A DNA stretch of 64,000 nucleotides, from assembly GCF_009765835.1 (NCBI RefSeq), contig NZ_LMUS01000003.1, positions 1 through 64,000 of the forward strand, read 5' to 3'. This DNA is from Granulicella sp. L56. GTDB lineage: Bacteria > Acidobacteriota > Terriglobia > Terriglobales > Acidobacteriaceae. The notes beneath the pieces were generated by a model. That model worked only from the letters and a program-made list of their open reading frames with translations. It was not told the DNA's origin and ran no database searches. Made by a program: the position numbers and the translations under genes. Shown here one piece after another: positions 48,018 through 57,599 of the stretch; the first letter of the stretch is position 1, and each line of letters begins with the position of its first letter.

Positions 48018-49466
48018 ATGAGTATACGGCTAGCTGAGAACGAAAATGCCAGTCTCAAAGAGATTTGGACGCAGGAGTTACTAGACTCGCAACCGGAGCA
48101 GGAGTGCGACGAGTTGGTGAAGCTTGCCGCTTCAATCTGCGGGACACCGGTGGGACTGGTGACCCTGCTGGATGAGCGGCATCAATGGTTTCGATCGACC
48201 GATTGGCTGAAGCGGCGGGAGACCCCGCGGGAGGCGGCGTTTTGCGCGCATGTGGTGCGGCAGCGTGGATTGCTGGTAGTCACCGACTCGTTTACCGATC
48301 CAAGGTTTGCGTCGAACCCGCTGGTAACAAATGAACCTGGGTTGAGGTTTTTTGCCGGCGTTCCTTTGCAGACAGTGGAGGGAGACCCGTTGGGGACGCT
48401 CTCCGTCATCGATATTGTGCCGCGACTGCTGACCGAAGAGCAGGGACACACGCTGGAGGTCCTGGGCAGGCAGGTGAGCGCACGATTGGAGCTGCTGTTG
48501 CAGCGCACCGCACTGGAGCAGGCCCTGAAGGAAAAGGAAGAAGCCGCCGCTGGGTTGAGGGCCAGCGAAGAACTGTTTCGCGCCTTCATGAACGCCAGCC
48601 CTTTTATGAGCTATATCAAAGACTCGGCGGGGCGGCTGCTCTTCTACAACCGCAGCTTCGCGCAACGGTTCGGCATAAGCGAATATGCGTGGCTGGGACG
48701 CACCGACGAGCAGTTATGGCCACGCAATCTAATCAAATCAGACCGTATGCACGATCTTGAAGTGATGGTCGGCGACCGGATTATCGAGAACGAGGAGCAG
48801 GTTCGCGGAGCAGATGGTGTGATCCAGTCGCTGCGCTCTTTCAAGTTTCCCTGCCATGATTCGGCAGGAAACATCCTGCTGGCAGGAGTGGCCGTGGACG
48901 TCTCCGAAGAAGCGGCGCACAAGGCTGAGCTGGAACGCTACCATCGCGAGCTGGAAGAGGCCAACAACCGTCTGCGCAAGCTGGCAGTCACCGATGAACT
49001 GACGGGGCTAAGGAATCGCCGCGCGTTTGAGGAGCGGCTGGCGATGGAGTTTTCGATGGCCCGGCGCCGGAACCGGGAGCTGTCCGTACTACTGCTTGAT
49101 GTAGATGACTTCAAGAAGGTAAACGACCGCTGGGGCCATGCTGCCGGTGACGAGGTGCTGCGTCGCCTGGCAACGATCCTGCAGACGACGGTTCGACTGC
49201 CCGACCTGCCGGCACGGTATGGCGGCGAAGAGTTTGTAGTGCTGCTGCCGGAAAGTGGCCAGGAGAGCGCCCTGGGGCTGGCCAAGCGCGTGATGGCAAG
49301 GGTAGCGGTTGAGAAGTGGGAGAATGCTCCGCTGACCATCAGTATCGGGATGGCGGCGATGGACGACTCTCTGGCCAATGGCTATCAGTTGGTGGAGAGA
49401 GCAGATGAGGCCCTGTATGCCGCCAAGCACGCGGGCAAGAATCGCGTCGTCGTATACAACGGCTGA
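48018..49466 (+). CDS. GAF-PAS-GGDEF diguanylate cyclase
   Basis: Cytoplasmic cyclase of 482 residues that makes cyclic di-GMP from two GTP. GAF domain at about 25-165 (CDELVKLAASICGTPVGLVTLLDERHQWFRS, REAAFCAHVV, FFAGVPLQTVEGDPLGTLSVID), PAS at about 185-310 (ASPFMSYIKDSAGRLLFYNRSFAQRFG), a coiled linker, then GGDEF at about 320-482. The active loop is RYGGEEFVVLLP (GGEEF at 402-406), with metal-site LLLDVDDFKKVNDRWGH. RLPD lies five residues before GGEEF, the RxxD inhibitory site, so product inhibition is likely. No transmembrane helices. Input signal unknown. Confidence 0.93.
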   Translation: MSIRLAENENASLKEIWTQELLDSQPEQECDELVKLAASICGTPVGLVTLLDERHQWFRSTDWLKRRETPREAAFCAHVVRQRGLLVVTDSFTDPRFASNPLVTNEPGLRFFAGVPLQTVEGDPLGTLSVIDIVPRLLTEEQGHTLEVLGRQVSARLELLLQRTALEQALKEKEEAAAGLRASEELFRAFMNASPFMSYIKDSAGRLLFYNRSFAQRFGISEYAWLGRTDEQLWPRNLIKSDRMHDLEVMVGDRIIENEEQVRGADGVIQSLRSFKFPCHDSAGNILLAGVAVDVSEEAAHKAELERYHRELEEANNRLRKLAVTDELTGLRNRRAFEERLAMEFSMARRRNRELSVLLLDVDDFKKVNDRWGHAAGDEVLRRLATILQTTVRLPDLPARYGGEEFVVLLPESGQESALGLAKRVMARVAVEKWENAPLTISIGMAAMDDSLANGYQLVERADEALYAAKHAGKNRVVVYNG

Positions 49467-49496
49467 GCCTGCCATGATGGCGATACATAGGGCTCG

Positions 49497-49790
49497 CTAA
49501 ATATTGGAGAGCCGGTCGAGGTACGCCTGCAGAACGTCGCGGCGAAGCGTGTAATTGACGAACTTGCCTTCGCGCTGAACATCGACCAGACCGGCGTTTT
49601 CCAGCTCCTTCATGTGGTGAGAGAGCGTCGCAGGGCTGATAGGAAGACAGCTTCGGATATCGCCACAGGCACACGAGGCGTCGCTTCCGCCGATCTTCTG
49701 GAGGATCTCGTAGCGGTGTGGATCTGCCAGCGCGCGGGCGATGAGAATAAATTGCCGGCCTGTGAGAGTCGTGCGCTTTGTCTCTGTCAC
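49497..49790 (-). CDS. ArsR-family transcriptional regulator
   Basis: Winged-helix repressor of 97 residues starting at a GTG with GAGG 5 nt upstream. The DNA-binding region is RQFILIARALADPHRYEILQKIGGSDASCACGDIRSCLPISPATLSHHMKELENAGLVDVQREGKFVNYTL, with recognition helix SPATLSHHMKEL. Three cysteines in CACGDIRSC lie near the usual metal-sensing place of ArsR proteins, but spacing is not that of the ELCVCDL arsenic site, so metal sensing is possible only. The frame extends upstream to 50009 by chance across rplQ. It has no obvious target gene beside it. Confidence 0.85.
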   Translation of the reverse strand: MTETKRTTLTGRQFILIARALADPHRYEILQKIGGSDASCACGDIRSCLPISPATLSHHMKELENAGLVDVQREGKFVNYTLRRDVLQAYLDRLSNI

Positions 49791-49847
49791 TTGACCTCTA
49801 CTGTAATCGATATGCCATGCGACGTGAGCGGATGCTCGATATACAAG

Positions 49848-49876
49848 AGAAAAGGCGCACCTTTTGGGGTGCGCCT
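49848..49876 (-). terminator. Intrinsic terminator of the ribosomal protein cluster
   Basis: Stem AGGCGCACC (49853-49861) / GGTGCGCCT (49868-49876); on the minus strand it is followed by TTTTCTCTTG. It lies 20 nt after the rplQ stop and marks the end of the cluster. Confidence 0.88.
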
Positions 49877-49896
49877 CTAAGTTTGATGATGCTGGT

Positions 49897-50376
49897 CTAT
49901 GGCTCGGCGTTGGGATCGGGAGCTTCGCCGGGCTTGCGCTCTTCCATCTGCTTGGCGAGCTCTTCACGTCGCTTGGTGCGAGCATCGGCACGCTTCTGGG
50001 CCTTCTCATTCAGCTCGTGCTCAGCACCGAGAAGCTCGATGAACGCCATCTCGGCTGCGTCGCCCTTGCGGGGTCCGCTGCGAATGATGCGGAGATAGCC
50101 GCCGTTACGTGCTCCGTAACGCGGGGCCACCGTTGCGAAGAGGCGATCAACAGCCTCGGGAGTCATGAGGTAGGCAGCAGCCTGACGACGGGCGTGGACA
50201 TCGCCGCGCTTGCCGAGAGTAATCATCTTCTCGACCAAGGGACGGGTGGCCTTGCACTTGGTGATGGTGGTCTCGACCCGGTCCATCAGGATGATGGAGG
50301 TGACGAGGTTACGCAACATGGCGCGGCGGTGGCTGGTATTGCGGCCTAGTTTGAATCCTGCATTACGGTGGCGCAT
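49897..50376 (-). CDS. rplQ: 50S ribosomal protein L17
   Basis: Large-subunit protein, 159 residues. [59 protein letters not shown] is the conserved core, followed by [23 protein letters not shown] charged tail after residue 125 ([28 protein letters not shown]) extends beyond the E. coli length. Last gene of the cluster, in the usual place after rpoA, with a terminator just downstream. Confidence 0.96.
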   Translation of the reverse strand: MRHRNAGFKLGRNTSHRRAMLRNLVTSIILMDRVETTITKCKATRPLVEKMITLGKRGDVHARRQAAAYLMTPEAVDRLFATVAPRYGARNGGYLRIIRSGPRKGDAAEMAFIELLGAEHELNEKAQKRADARTKRREELAKQMEERKPGEAPDPNAEP

Positions 50377-50430
50377 TTTGATCTCCTTCGACTGGGCTAT
50401 GAGCCGTGAGTCGGGACTACAGTTTGAATG

Positions 50431-50459
50431 CGGAGGGATCGACTTGAGCGATCCCTCCG
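50431..50459 (-). promoter_or_regulatory. Intercistronic hairpin between rpoA and rplQ
   Basis: Perfect 11-bp stem CGGAGGGATCG (50431-50441) / CGATCCCTCCG (50449-50459) with a 7-nt loop. No U-tract follows, so it is more likely an RNA-processing or stabilising hairpin than a terminator. Confidence 0.65.
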
Positions 50460-50474
50460 CTATGGGTGGTGCTG

Positions 50475-51569
50475 TTAGAAGTTTTCGGGCTCGGCGGCAA
50501 CATCGAAGTCGTCATCTTCATCTTCGTCCTCATCGTCGTCGAAGTTGCCGAAGCTGGCGGCGAGGGTAGCTGCGGGCAGCACAGAGGTTGGTCCGGGCTG
50601 CGGGTTGCCGTGCTCGTCGATCTTCATGCCCAGCGAGAGGCCCATCTGCGCGAGGATTTCCTTGATCTCGTTCAGGGACTTGCGACCAAAGTTCTTGGTC
50701 TTGAGCATCTCGGCTTCGGTCTTCTGGATGAGCTCGCCGATGGTGATGATGTTGGCGTTCTTGAGGCAGTTGTAGCTGCGGACGGAGAGCTCGAGCTCTT
50801 CGACAGAACGGTTGAGATTGTCGTTTTGCAGCGCAGGGCCATCGTGCAGGCCGTCATGACCGGCTTCGAGCTCTTCTTCGAAGTTGATGAAGATGGTCAT
50901 GTGGTCCTTGAGCAGCTTGGCGGAGAGGCCAAGTGCATCCGCAGGAAGCACAGTTCCGTTGGTCCAGATCTCGACGGTGAGCTTGTCGTAGTCGGTGATC
51001 TGGCCGAGACGGGCGGCCTCGACGAGGTAGTTGACCTTGCGGACAGGCGAGTGGACGGAGTCGACCGGAATAAAGCCAAGGCCGAGATCGCTGTCGAAGT
51101 TCTTGTCGGCAGAGATATAGCCACGGCCGCGCTTCAGGCGCATCTCCATGTCGATCTTGCCGCCTTCGGAGATGGTGCAGATGTAAACGTCCTTGTCGAG
51201 AATCTCGACGTCGCCATCGGCCTCGATGGAACCCGAGGTAACTACACCGGCCTGGTCGGCGCGGAGATAGAGAGCCTTGGGGCCTTCGCCGTTGAGCTTG
51301 AAGGGAATCTGCTTCAGGTTGAGGATGATGTCGGTCGCGTCCTCAACGATGCCGGTGATCGACTGGAACTCGTGCAGCACGCCTTCGATACGAACGGCGG
51401 TGACAGCAGCGCCTTCGATGGACGAAAGCAAAGTGCGGCGGAGTGCGTTGCCGATGGTGGTACCGAAGCCGCGCTCAAAGGGCTGCGCGGAAAACTTGCC
51501 GTACTTGTCGGTGAGTGTTTCGGTTTCGACTGCGAGGCGCTTGGGTTTTTGAAATCCTCTCCAAAGCAT
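50475..51569 (-). CDS. rpoA: RNA polymerase alpha subunit
   Basis: Core polymerase subunit that starts assembly and contacts UP elements and activators. The 364-residue protein has the amino-terminal domain ([47 protein letters not shown]) and the C-terminal domain ([55 protein letters not shown]). It ends in a very acidic tail ([12 protein letters not shown]), which is unusual. The start at 51569 follows AAAGGAGAAACAC. Upstream in-frame codons to 51683 lie in the repeat-bearing spacer and are not used. Confidence 0.96.
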   Translation of the reverse strand: MLWRGFQKPKRLAVETETLTDKYGKFSAQPFERGFGTTIGNALRRTLLSSIEGAAVTAVRIEGVLHEFQSITGIVEDATDIILNLKQIPFKLNGEGPKALYLRADQAGVVTSGSIEADGDVEILDKDVYICTISEGGKIDMEMRLKRGRGYISADKNFDSDLGLGFIPVDSVHSPVRKVNYLVEAARLGQITDYDKLTVEIWTNGTVLPADALGLSAKLLKDHMTIFINFEEELEAGHDGLHDGPALQNDNLNRSVEELELSVRSYNCLKNANIITIGELIQKTEAEMLKTKNFGRKSLNEIKEILAQMGLSLGMKIDEHGNPQPGPTSVLPAATLAASFGNFDDDEDEDEDDDFDVAAEPENF

Positions 51570-51660
51570 GTGTTTCTCCTTTATCCGTCCTGGCCGCGAT
51601 GCACTTTGCGGACCGGCGGGTGGTTCGGTTGCGGTTAGGTTGTGGTGTTGCTGGGAAGAA

Positions 51661-51692
51661 CCCATGTCCCAGCAGCGGGACATGGGGCACCC
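51661..51692 (-). repeat. CGGGTGCCCC-headed palindromic repeat, copy 4 (inverted, before rpoA)
   Basis: Perfect 10-bp stem CCCATGTCCC (51661-51670) / GGGACATGGG (51677-51686) with a 6-nt loop, then GGCACCCA, the reverse of the GGGTGCCC head. It lies between rpsD and rpoA inside the ribosomal cluster, so the element is transcribed with the operon. Confidence 0.85.
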
Positions 51693-51713
51693 AATGTTTT
51701 GTAACAGCTAGAG

Positions 51714-52346
51714 TTACTTGCTGTAGAGTTCGACGATCAACTGCTCGTTGACGGGCAGGTTGACATCTTCGCGCTTCGGCAGAGCGAGGACCTTGCCGGA
51801 GAGATTGTCGCGGTTAATATCGAGCCACTGGACAGTGTGCTGGCCACTGGCAAAGTTCTTCGACTCTTCGAGAATAATAAGGGCCTTGGAACCTTCACGG
51901 ATAGCGATCTCGTCTCCAACCTTGCATTGGAAGGACGGGATGTTGACCTTGCGGCCATTGACCTGAATATGGCCGTGGCGCACGATCTGACGGGCCTGAC
52001 GGCGGCTCATCGCGAAACCGAGACGGTAAACCACGTTGTCGAGGCGGGTCTCAAGCTGCTGGAGCAGGAGTTCGCCGGTGACACCGGTGCGGTTCGAGGC
52101 CTTCTGGTAGTAGGCGCGGAACTGGGTCTCGAGCGTGAAGTAGATGCGCTTGGCCTTCTGCTTCTCACGAAGCTGCAGACCGTAGCCGACGACCTTCTTC
52201 TGCTTCTTGGACTGGCCATGCTGGCCGGGAGGAAAGTTGCGCTTCTCGACGGGGCATTTTTCTGAGAAGCACTTGGCTCCCTTGAGGAAGAGCTTGGTGC
52301 CGTCGCGGCGGCAGAGGCGGCAGACGGGTCCTGTATAACGTGCCAT
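51714..52346 (-). CDS. rpsD: 30S ribosomal protein S4
   Basis: Early-assembling 16S rRNA-binding protein and, in many bacteria, a translational repressor of the alpha operon; 210 residues. Start [23 protein letters not shown], then [19 protein letters not shown]. The four cysteines (C9, C12, C26, C31) make the zinc-binding form. The S4 RNA-binding domain [39 protein letters not shown] is complete. Normal position between rpsK and rpoA. Confidence 0.96.
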   Translation of the reverse strand: MARYTGPVCRLCRRDGTKLFLKGAKCFSEKCPVEKRNFPPGQHGQSKKQKKVVGYGLQLREKQKAKRIYFTLETQFRAYYQKASNRTGVTGELLLQQLETRLDNVVYRLGFAMSRRQARQIVRHGHIQVNGRKVNIPSFQCKVGDEIAIREGSKALIILEESKNFASGQHTVQWLDINRDNLSGKVLALPKREDVNLPVNEQLIVELYSK

Positions 52347-52474
52347 TTCTTTCTATCTCCTGAGTTCGGTTGTCGATCGCTTTACACGCTGGCTGCGCTT
52401 CAGTCACGATCCGGTTGAAAAGTTAGCCCCGGCTTCCAGTCTTTACCAAGAACTGGAAGCCGGTAGCTGATTGC

Positions 52475-52897
52475 TTACACGCGGCGGCGCTTCGGCGGAC
52501 GGCAGCCGTTGTGCGGCATCGGCGTAACGTCGCGAATGCTGCGGACCTCGATACCGGTCGTGGCGAGAGCGCGGATCGCGGACTCACGGCCGGAGCCGGG
52601 ACCGGAGACGCGCACATCGACCGAGCGGAGACCGTGGTCGCGGGCTGCAGTAGCAGCACCGACAGCGGCCTGCTGCGCGGCAAACGGTGTTCCCTTGCGG
52701 GAGCCGCGGAAGCCGAGCGAACCGCTGCTCTTCCAGGAGAGCGTGTTGCCAGCCTGATCGGTGATGGTGACGATCGTGTTGTTGAACGTGGCTTGAATAA
52801 ATACGAGGCCAAATGGAACGTTCTTGCGCTCGCGCTTCTTGAACTTCTTGTTCTTGCCAGTCTTGGCTGCGCCTTTGGTGTTCTGTGTCTTCGCCAT
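52475..52897 (-). CDS. rpsK: 30S ribosomal protein S11
   Basis: Platform protein of the small subunit, 140 residues. It has a basic amino end ([19 protein letters not shown]), then [73 protein letters not shown] and the closing [17 protein letters not shown]. It begins directly after the rpsM stop codon. Confidence 0.96.
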   Translation of the reverse strand: MAKTQNTKGAAKTGKNKKFKKRERKNVPFGLVFIQATFNNTIVTITDQAGNTLSWKSSGSLGFRGSRKGTPFAAQQAAVGAATAARDHGLRSVDVRVSGPGSGRESAIRALATTGIEVRSIRDVTPMPHNGCRPPKRRRV

Positions 52898-53278
52898 TTA
52901 TTTCGTCGCTTTCTTCTTACCGGCAACGGTGCCCTTGCGGGGGCCTTTGCGGGTGCGAGCGTTGGTGTGGGTACGTTGGCCGCGAACCGGCAGGCTGCGG
53001 CGATGGCGGAGGCCACGGTAGGACTGAATTTCGATGAGGCGCTTGATGTTGAGCGAGATGTCTTTGCGGAGATCGCCTTCGATATGGCCCTCTGCTTCGA
53101 TGACCTGACGAATGCGGTTCAACTGGTCCTCGTCGAGAGTCGCGATCTTTGCGATGGGATCGACGTCCGCCTTCGCGAGGATCTTCGCCGCGCGGGAGTC
53201 GCCAATGCCGAAGATATAGGTGAGACCGATGCGCGCCTGTTTGTTATTAGGGACATCGACTCCAGCAATACGTGCCAT
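52898..53278 (-). CDS. rpsM: 30S ribosomal protein S13
   Basis: Head protein of the small subunit contacting P-site tRNA and bridging to 50S, 126 residues. [40 protein letters not shown] and [30 protein letters not shown] are the family cores; the tail is lysine-rich. Its stop directly abuts the rpsK ATG, implying coupled translation. Confidence 0.96.
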   Translation of the reverse strand: MARIAGVDVPNNKQARIGLTYIFGIGDSRAAKILAKADVDPIAKIATLDEDQLNRIRQVIEAEGHIEGDLRKDISLNIKRLIEIQSYRGLRHRRSLPVRGQRTHTNARTRKGPRKGTVAGKKKATK

Positions 53279-53437
53279 GGGGTTCCTTTTCGGTTAGGCT
53301 CCGGGAACTGGTCGGGGAGCGGGTGGATGGTCTTCGGTTGGTCCGGCGGGTTCAACGCAAGCCTTGACTTCGGCTAACTAGCCCGCAGGGGCCGAGTGGG
53401 GCTTGAAAAGATAAACAAGACTTCTGCTTATTTTTCT

Positions 53438-53551
53438 TTATCCCTGGCGCTGCTTGTGCTTGGCGTTCTCGCAGATGACACGAACGACGCCGCGGCGGTG
53501 AATGACCTTGCACTTATCGCAAATCTTCTTTACTGATGCTCGAACCTTCAT
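53438..53551 (-). CDS. rpmJ: 50S ribosomal protein L36
   Basis: The 37-residue protein reads [20 protein letters not shown] followed by [18 protein letters not shown]11, C14, C27 and H32 are the zinc ligands of the C+ type. It is in its usual place between infA and rpsM. It is short, so length-filtered gene lists may miss it. Confidence 0.96.
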   Translation of the reverse strand: MKVRASVKKICDKCKVIHRRGVVRVICENAKHKQRQG

Positions 53552-53659
53552 TTGATTCCCTTCTAAGTCGTGCCTTGGAGGCGAAAGCCTCTTTGGCGTG
53601 ATACATGCGCGACACGGCCTAAGCCCATGTCGACAACAGATGGTTACGGCCAGGATTGC

Positions 53660-53878
53660 CTACTTGTAGCGGTAGACGATGCGACCACGGTTGAGATCGT
53701 ACGGGCTGAGCTCAATCGCGACACGGTCGCCGGGGAGGATGCGGATGAAGTTTTTACGCATACGTCCGGAGACGTGCGCAAGGGCCTGGTGCTTGTTCTC
53801 AAGCTCGACCTTGAACATCGCGTTCGGCAGCGTCTCGACGACGACTGCCATCACTTCAATTGCATCTTCCTTCGACAA
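53660..53878 (-). CDS. infA: Translation initiation factor IF-1
   Basis: Binds the 30S A site during initiation. The 72-residue protein is a single S1-like OB fold: [72 protein letters not shown], read here as three overlapping parts and matching IF-1 throughout. It lies between map and rpmJ as in many spc clusters. The gaps on both sides (about 108 and 167 nt) are larger than usual in this cluster. Confidence 0.95.
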   Translation of the reverse strand: MSKEDAIEVMAVVVETLPNAMFKVELENKHQALAHVSGRMRKNFIRILPGDRVAIELSPYDLNRGRIVYRYK

Positions 53879-54045
53879 ACGATCTCCTCTGGAAAGCCCG
53901 GGATTGAGCCCCGAATTTCCGCAATTGCTTCAGCGTTTTGCAAACCGCTGATCAAACTTCTTTTAGTGGAAAGATAGCCACTGGTGCCGCAACTGCTCGT
54001 TACACACGCAGCATCTCTTATCATACCTCGAAATGAGGGTATTTC

Positions 54046-54795
54046 CTAGCGGGTAAGCACACGGGGGCCATCTTTTGTGATGGCTACCGTGTGCTCGAAG
54101 TGGGCACTGTAGCTTCCGTCGATGGTCACGGCAGTCCAGCCATCTTTGAGGACCCGAACTTCGGGACCACCCGCATTGATCATCGGTTCAATGGCGAGGA
54201 CCATGCCCGCCTTGAGCCGAGGGCCTTTTCCGGCAGCACCAAAGTTGGGAAGCTGGGGGTCTTCGTGCATGGATTTACCAATACCATGGCCGACAAAGTC
54301 ACGGACGACCCCAAAACCAGCGGCCTCACACATCTGCTGAACGGCAGCAGAGATATCGAAGAGGCGCCCACCCACCTGGCATTGTTGGATGGCAGCTTCA
54401 AGGGAGGCGAGGGTTACGTCGAGGAGTTTTTGCGTCTCGGGGCTGACCTTGCCGACTGCATAGGTCACAGCCGCATCGGAATAAAAGCCGTCGATGATGA
54501 CGCCACAGTCGATGGAGACGATATCTCCTTCGTTGAGAACGCGCTTCTCATTGGGCATCCCATGAACTACCTCATTGTTGATCGAGGTGCAGAGCGCCGC
54601 GGGATAGCCGTGGTAGCCCTTGAAAGCGGCAATCGCGCCGAGTTCGGCAATCTTGCGGACAGCGACATTCTCGAGGTCCATCGTGGTCGCGCCTGGCTTA
54701 ACGAAAGGCGCAATGGCGTCGTGGACCTGGCGGAGGGCCTTGCCGGAGATCCGCATCTTCTCGATCTCTGCGGGCGATTTGATGAGTATGGCCAT
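54046..54795 (-). CDS. map: Methionine aminopeptidase, type I
   Basis: Removes the initiator methionine from new proteins. The 249-residue protein has the pita-bread fold with metal ligands in SIDCGVIIDGFYSDAAVTYAVG, FVGHGIGKSMHEDPQLPNFG (His), GMVLAIEPMIN (Glu) and SAHFEHTVAITKDGPRVL (Glu). YPAALCTSINNEVVHGMPN carries the substrate histidine. Size fits type Ia without extension. It starts 2 nt after the adk stop. Confidence 0.95.
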   Translation of the reverse strand: MAILIKSPAEIEKMRISGKALRQVHDAIAPFVKPGATTMDLENVAVRKIAELGAIAAFKGYHGYPAALCTSINNEVVHGMPNEKRVLNEGDIVSIDCGVIIDGFYSDAAVTYAVGKVSPETQKLLDVTLASLEAAIQQCQVGGRLFDISAAVQQMCEAAGFGVVRDFVGHGIGKSMHEDPQLPNFGAAGKGPRLKAGMVLAIEPMINAGGPEVRVLKDGWTAVTIDGSYSAHFEHTVAITKDGPRVLTR

Positions 54796-54797
54796 TT

Positions 54798-55538
54798 TTA
54801 GGACTTAGGGTTTGATTCGCGCAACGCCTTCAGTGCAGCAACAATAGTTTGTGATACTTCCTCTACCGACGGCTCGCCGCTGACCTCGCGGAAGCGATTG
54901 CTCGCGCGATAGTGTTCGATCACCGGGGCCGTCAGAGACTCATACGCCTTCATTCGTTCTGTAAAAGCCTCTTCCGTATCGTCGCTGCGATGCAGGAGCG
55001 GGCTTCCATCGAGATCGCAGGCGCCCGGCTTCGTAGGTGGATGCGAGTAGATGTTATAGATGTGTCTGCAGGCCGAACAGATGCGGCGCCCGGTAATACG
55101 GCGGAGCAGCTCAGCCTCATCGACGCGAATATTGACAGCCACCAATGGCGGCGTCTCACGGAAGATGGGGAGATGCGCGTCCAGCCAAGTCGCCTGAGCC
55201 AGCGTCCGGGGGAAGCCATCGAGGATGTAACCGGCGTGAACATCGGCGGCCGTGAGGCGGCCCTGCACCATATCGTTGACAATCTGGTCCGGAACGAGCT
55301 GTCCCTTATCCATCAATCCCTTGGCCGTCTTTCCCAGCTCGGTCCCTTTGGCGATGTTCTCGCGAAGAATATCGCCGGTAGAGATCTGCGGAATGCCGAA
55401 GGTGGCCATCAGCAACTGGGCCTGGGTTCCCTTACCTACGCCGGGAGCCCCTAAAAGGAGTACCGGCCCAGGCAGAAAGGTGCTTTCTGCCTGGGCCTGA
55501 GAATGATGGGATGCGGAATCGGTGGTCAACGTTGGCAC
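54798..55538 (-). CDS. adk: Adenylate kinase
   Basis: Interconverts ATP+AMP and 2 ADP. The protein (246 residues from a GTG at 55538) has the P-loop LLGAPGVGKGTQAQ, the AMP part STGDILRENIAKGTELG, YILDGFPRTLAQ, and a long-type LID with CSAC and CDLDG, a zinc-binding set C-x2-C/C-x2-D, then RSDDTEEAFTERMKAY. The GTG lies 4 nt past the secY stop; an ATG at 55595 would overlap secY by 53 nt and add 19 residues, and a TTG shortly after is possible. About 20 residues before the P-loop are non-family in any case. Identity is certain, the start is not. Confidence 0.93.
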   Translation of the reverse strand: MPTLTTDSASHHSQAQAESTFLPGPVLLLGAPGVGKGTQAQLLMATFGIPQISTGDILRENIAKGTELGKTAKGLMDKGQLVPDQIVNDMVQGRLTAADVHAGYILDGFPRTLAQATWLDAHLPIFRETPPLVAVNIRVDEAELLRRITGRRICSACRHIYNIYSHPPTKPGACDLDGSPLLHRSDDTEEAFTERMKAYESLTAPVIEHYRASNRFREVSGEPSVEEVSQTIVAALKALRESNPKS

Positions 55539-55542
55539 TTCC

Positions 55543-56952
55543 CTACCAGCTCTTGCGGCCACGAATACGACCGCTCCGCGGAGAGAAGCCCTCATAGTGG
55601 CGCATCACGAGCTGAGCTTCGATCTGCTGGACCGTATCCATTGCCACACCGACGACAATCAGAAGCGACGTACCGCCGAAATAGAAGCTGACGCCAAGAC
55701 CATTCGTTACCCAGGTTGGCATCTTGTCGAAGATTCCGCCGATGAGCCACAGATGGTTGAAGTGAATACCACTGATGAGCAACATCGGAATCAGCGAGAT
55801 GATCACCAGGTAGACGCCGCCGACCAAGGTGATGCGGGTCAGCACATCGTTGATAAAGTCAGCCGTGCGCTTGCCGGGGCGAATGCCGGGGATGAAGCCG
55901 CCGTACTTGCGCATATTGTCTGCGATATCGTCAGGGCGGAAGACAATCGAGATATAGAAGTAGGCGAAGAAGATAATAGAGACGCTATAGAGGAACACGT
56001 ACCACGGTTCGCCGGGGCCGAGAGCGCGGAAGAGCGGGCCGAAGAACGGCGAATCGTGCAACGAGTAGCCGAAGATGCTCGCACCGGAAAACAGCAGCGG
56101 CGCCGAGAGGATCGACGCGGCAAAGATGACCGGCATCACACCACCAGAGTTGACCTTCAACGGAAGATGGGTCGACTGGCCGCCCATCATCTTGCGTCCG
56201 ACGATACGCTTGGCGTACTGAACCGGGATGCGGCGCTCCGCCTTTTCAACGTAGACGATAAAGGTCACAACCGCGAGCATTCCGACGATGAGCACAAGGA
56301 TCGCGAAGGGAGTAAAGGCACCCCAGGTCCTGTCCAGCGCCTTCTGCCAAAGATCGCCAATGCCGGCAGGAATACCGACAACAATACCGGCAAAGATAAG
56401 CAGACTCATTCCATTGCCGATGCCGCGCTCGGTGATCTGTTCCCCCAGCCACATGACGAAGCCGGTTCCAGCGGTCAGTGTCAGCACGCAGAGCGGAACG
56501 AACAAGCCTTTGGAGATGGTGACCATTGACTCGCCGGTGGAGGTGTTGGTCAAGGTCAACGCGATGGCGAAAGACTGGACGACGCCCAGCATGATCGTGA
56601 CGTAGCGGGTCCACTGCGTGATCTTGCGCCGCCCGAGTTCGCCTTCCTTCTGCAGCTTTGCCAGCGGCTCATAGATAACAGTAAGCAGTTGGAAGATGAT
56701 GGAGGCGGTAATGTACGGCATGATGCCAAGGGCGAAGACGGTCAGCTTGCGCAGATTTCCGCCCGAGAAGAGATCGACCAGCCCGAGGGACGACCCGGCG
56801 TTCTGATTGAAGTATTGCGCCAGCATATCGGCGTTGATACCAGGGGTGGGAATGTGCGACCCGAGGCGATAGATGGCCAGCATCGCAAGCGTGAACAGAA
56901 CGCGCGTGCGCAGATCGGTAATACGGAAGATGTTTGCGAATTTCTCGAACAT
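55543..56952 (-). CDS. secY: Preprotein translocase subunit SecY
   Basis: Channel of the Sec system in the inner membrane, 469 residues with ten transmembrane helices. The amino end is FANIFRITDLRTRVLFTLAMLAIYRLGSHIPTPGI, then the plug-domain region, LSLLIFAGIVVGIPAG, VEKAERRIPVQYAKR and GGQSTHLPLKVNSGGVMPVIFAAS (a SecY hallmark). The cytoplasmic loop has IRPGKRTADFINDVLTRITLVGGVYL. Standard position between rplO and adk. The closing GRIRGRKSW is basic as usual. Confidence 0.96.
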   Translation of the reverse strand: MFEKFANIFRITDLRTRVLFTLAMLAIYRLGSHIPTPGINADMLAQYFNQNAGSSLGLVDLFSGGNLRKLTVFALGIMPYITASIIFQLLTVIYEPLAKLQKEGELGRRKITQWTRYVTIMLGVVQSFAIALTLTNTSTGESMVTISKGLFVPLCVLTLTAGTGFVMWLGEQITERGIGNGMSLLIFAGIVVGIPAGIGDLWQKALDRTWGAFTPFAILVLIVGMLAVVTFIVYVEKAERRIPVQYAKRIVGRKMMGGQSTHLPLKVNSGGVMPVIFAASILSAPLLFSGASIFGYSLHDSPFFGPLFRALGPGEPWYVFLYSVSIIFFAYFYISIVFRPDDIADNMRKYGGFIPGIRPGKRTADFINDVLTRITLVGGVYLVIISLIPMLLISGIHFNHLWLIGGIFDKMPTWVTNGLGVSFYFGGTSLLIVVGVAMDTVQQIEAQLVMRHYEGFSPRSGRIRGRKSW

Positions 56953-57041
56953 CGGAGACTGGACCTCGGGGTGAAACCTGCTGCGGATGAACCGGCAGGC
57001 AAAAGCATCTGCCTTTGCCTGCCACTGATTCTAAATGCTGC

Positions 57042-57503
57042 TTAGCCGATGAGGATGGCCTTGCCGCCGGCCTTTTCGATTGCTTCCTGTGCGGTCTTGG
57101 AAAACTTGTGCGCGTGAACGGTGACGGCGATCTTCAGCTCGCCGTTGTTCAGTACCTTGATAAGGCCCTTCTTCTTGCGCAGAAGTCCAAGAGCAACGAT
57201 CTTTTCGAGCGTGAACTCGGTCTCGTTTGAGGCGGCGTTGATCTCGGCGATGCGGTCAAGGCCAAGCACCTGGTATTCGACGCGGAAGATGTTGGTAAAG
57301 CCGCGCTTGGGCATACGGCGGTGAAGGGGCATCTGGCCGCCTTCGAAGCCGCGCATCAGGCTCGAACCGGAACGCGAACCCTGACCCTTGTGGCCACGGC
57401 CGGAGGTCTTACCGATGCCGGAACCCATACCGCGTCCGACACGCTTCTTGTTTTCATTGGCCTTTTTAGGGGCGCGGAGATTGGAGAGATTACGGATTGC
57501 CAT
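57042..57503 (-). CDS. rplO: 50S ribosomal protein L15
   Basis: Large-subunit protein, 153 residues, binding 23S rRNA late in assembly. MAIRNLSNLRAPKKANENKKRVGRGMGSGIGKTSGRGHKGQGSRSG is the conserved amino end; GFEGGQMPLHRRMPKRGF follows. The ATG at 57503 is used because the family begins there; upstream codons to 57551 are not conserved. Usual place before secY. Confidence 0.95.
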   Translation of the reverse strand: MAIRNLSNLRAPKKANENKKRVGRGMGSGIGKTSGRGHKGQGSRSGSSLMRGFEGGQMPLHRRMPKRGFTNIFRVEYQVLGLDRIAEINAASNETEFTLEKIVALGLLRKKKGLIKVLNNGELKIAVTVHAHKFSKTAQEAIEKAGGKAILIG

Positions 57504-57599
57504 TGTTTCCTCGCTTAACGCCGGCCAACTCGTTGGCTGACCGACTCGCATTTGATTTTCCCTGTGCGGGCTTGAAGCAACTGTCTCAACGCGTCTTAC

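Noticed and set aside
50466-51638. 390-codon plus-strand open frame opposite rpoA
   Set aside because: Shadow of RNA polymerase alpha.
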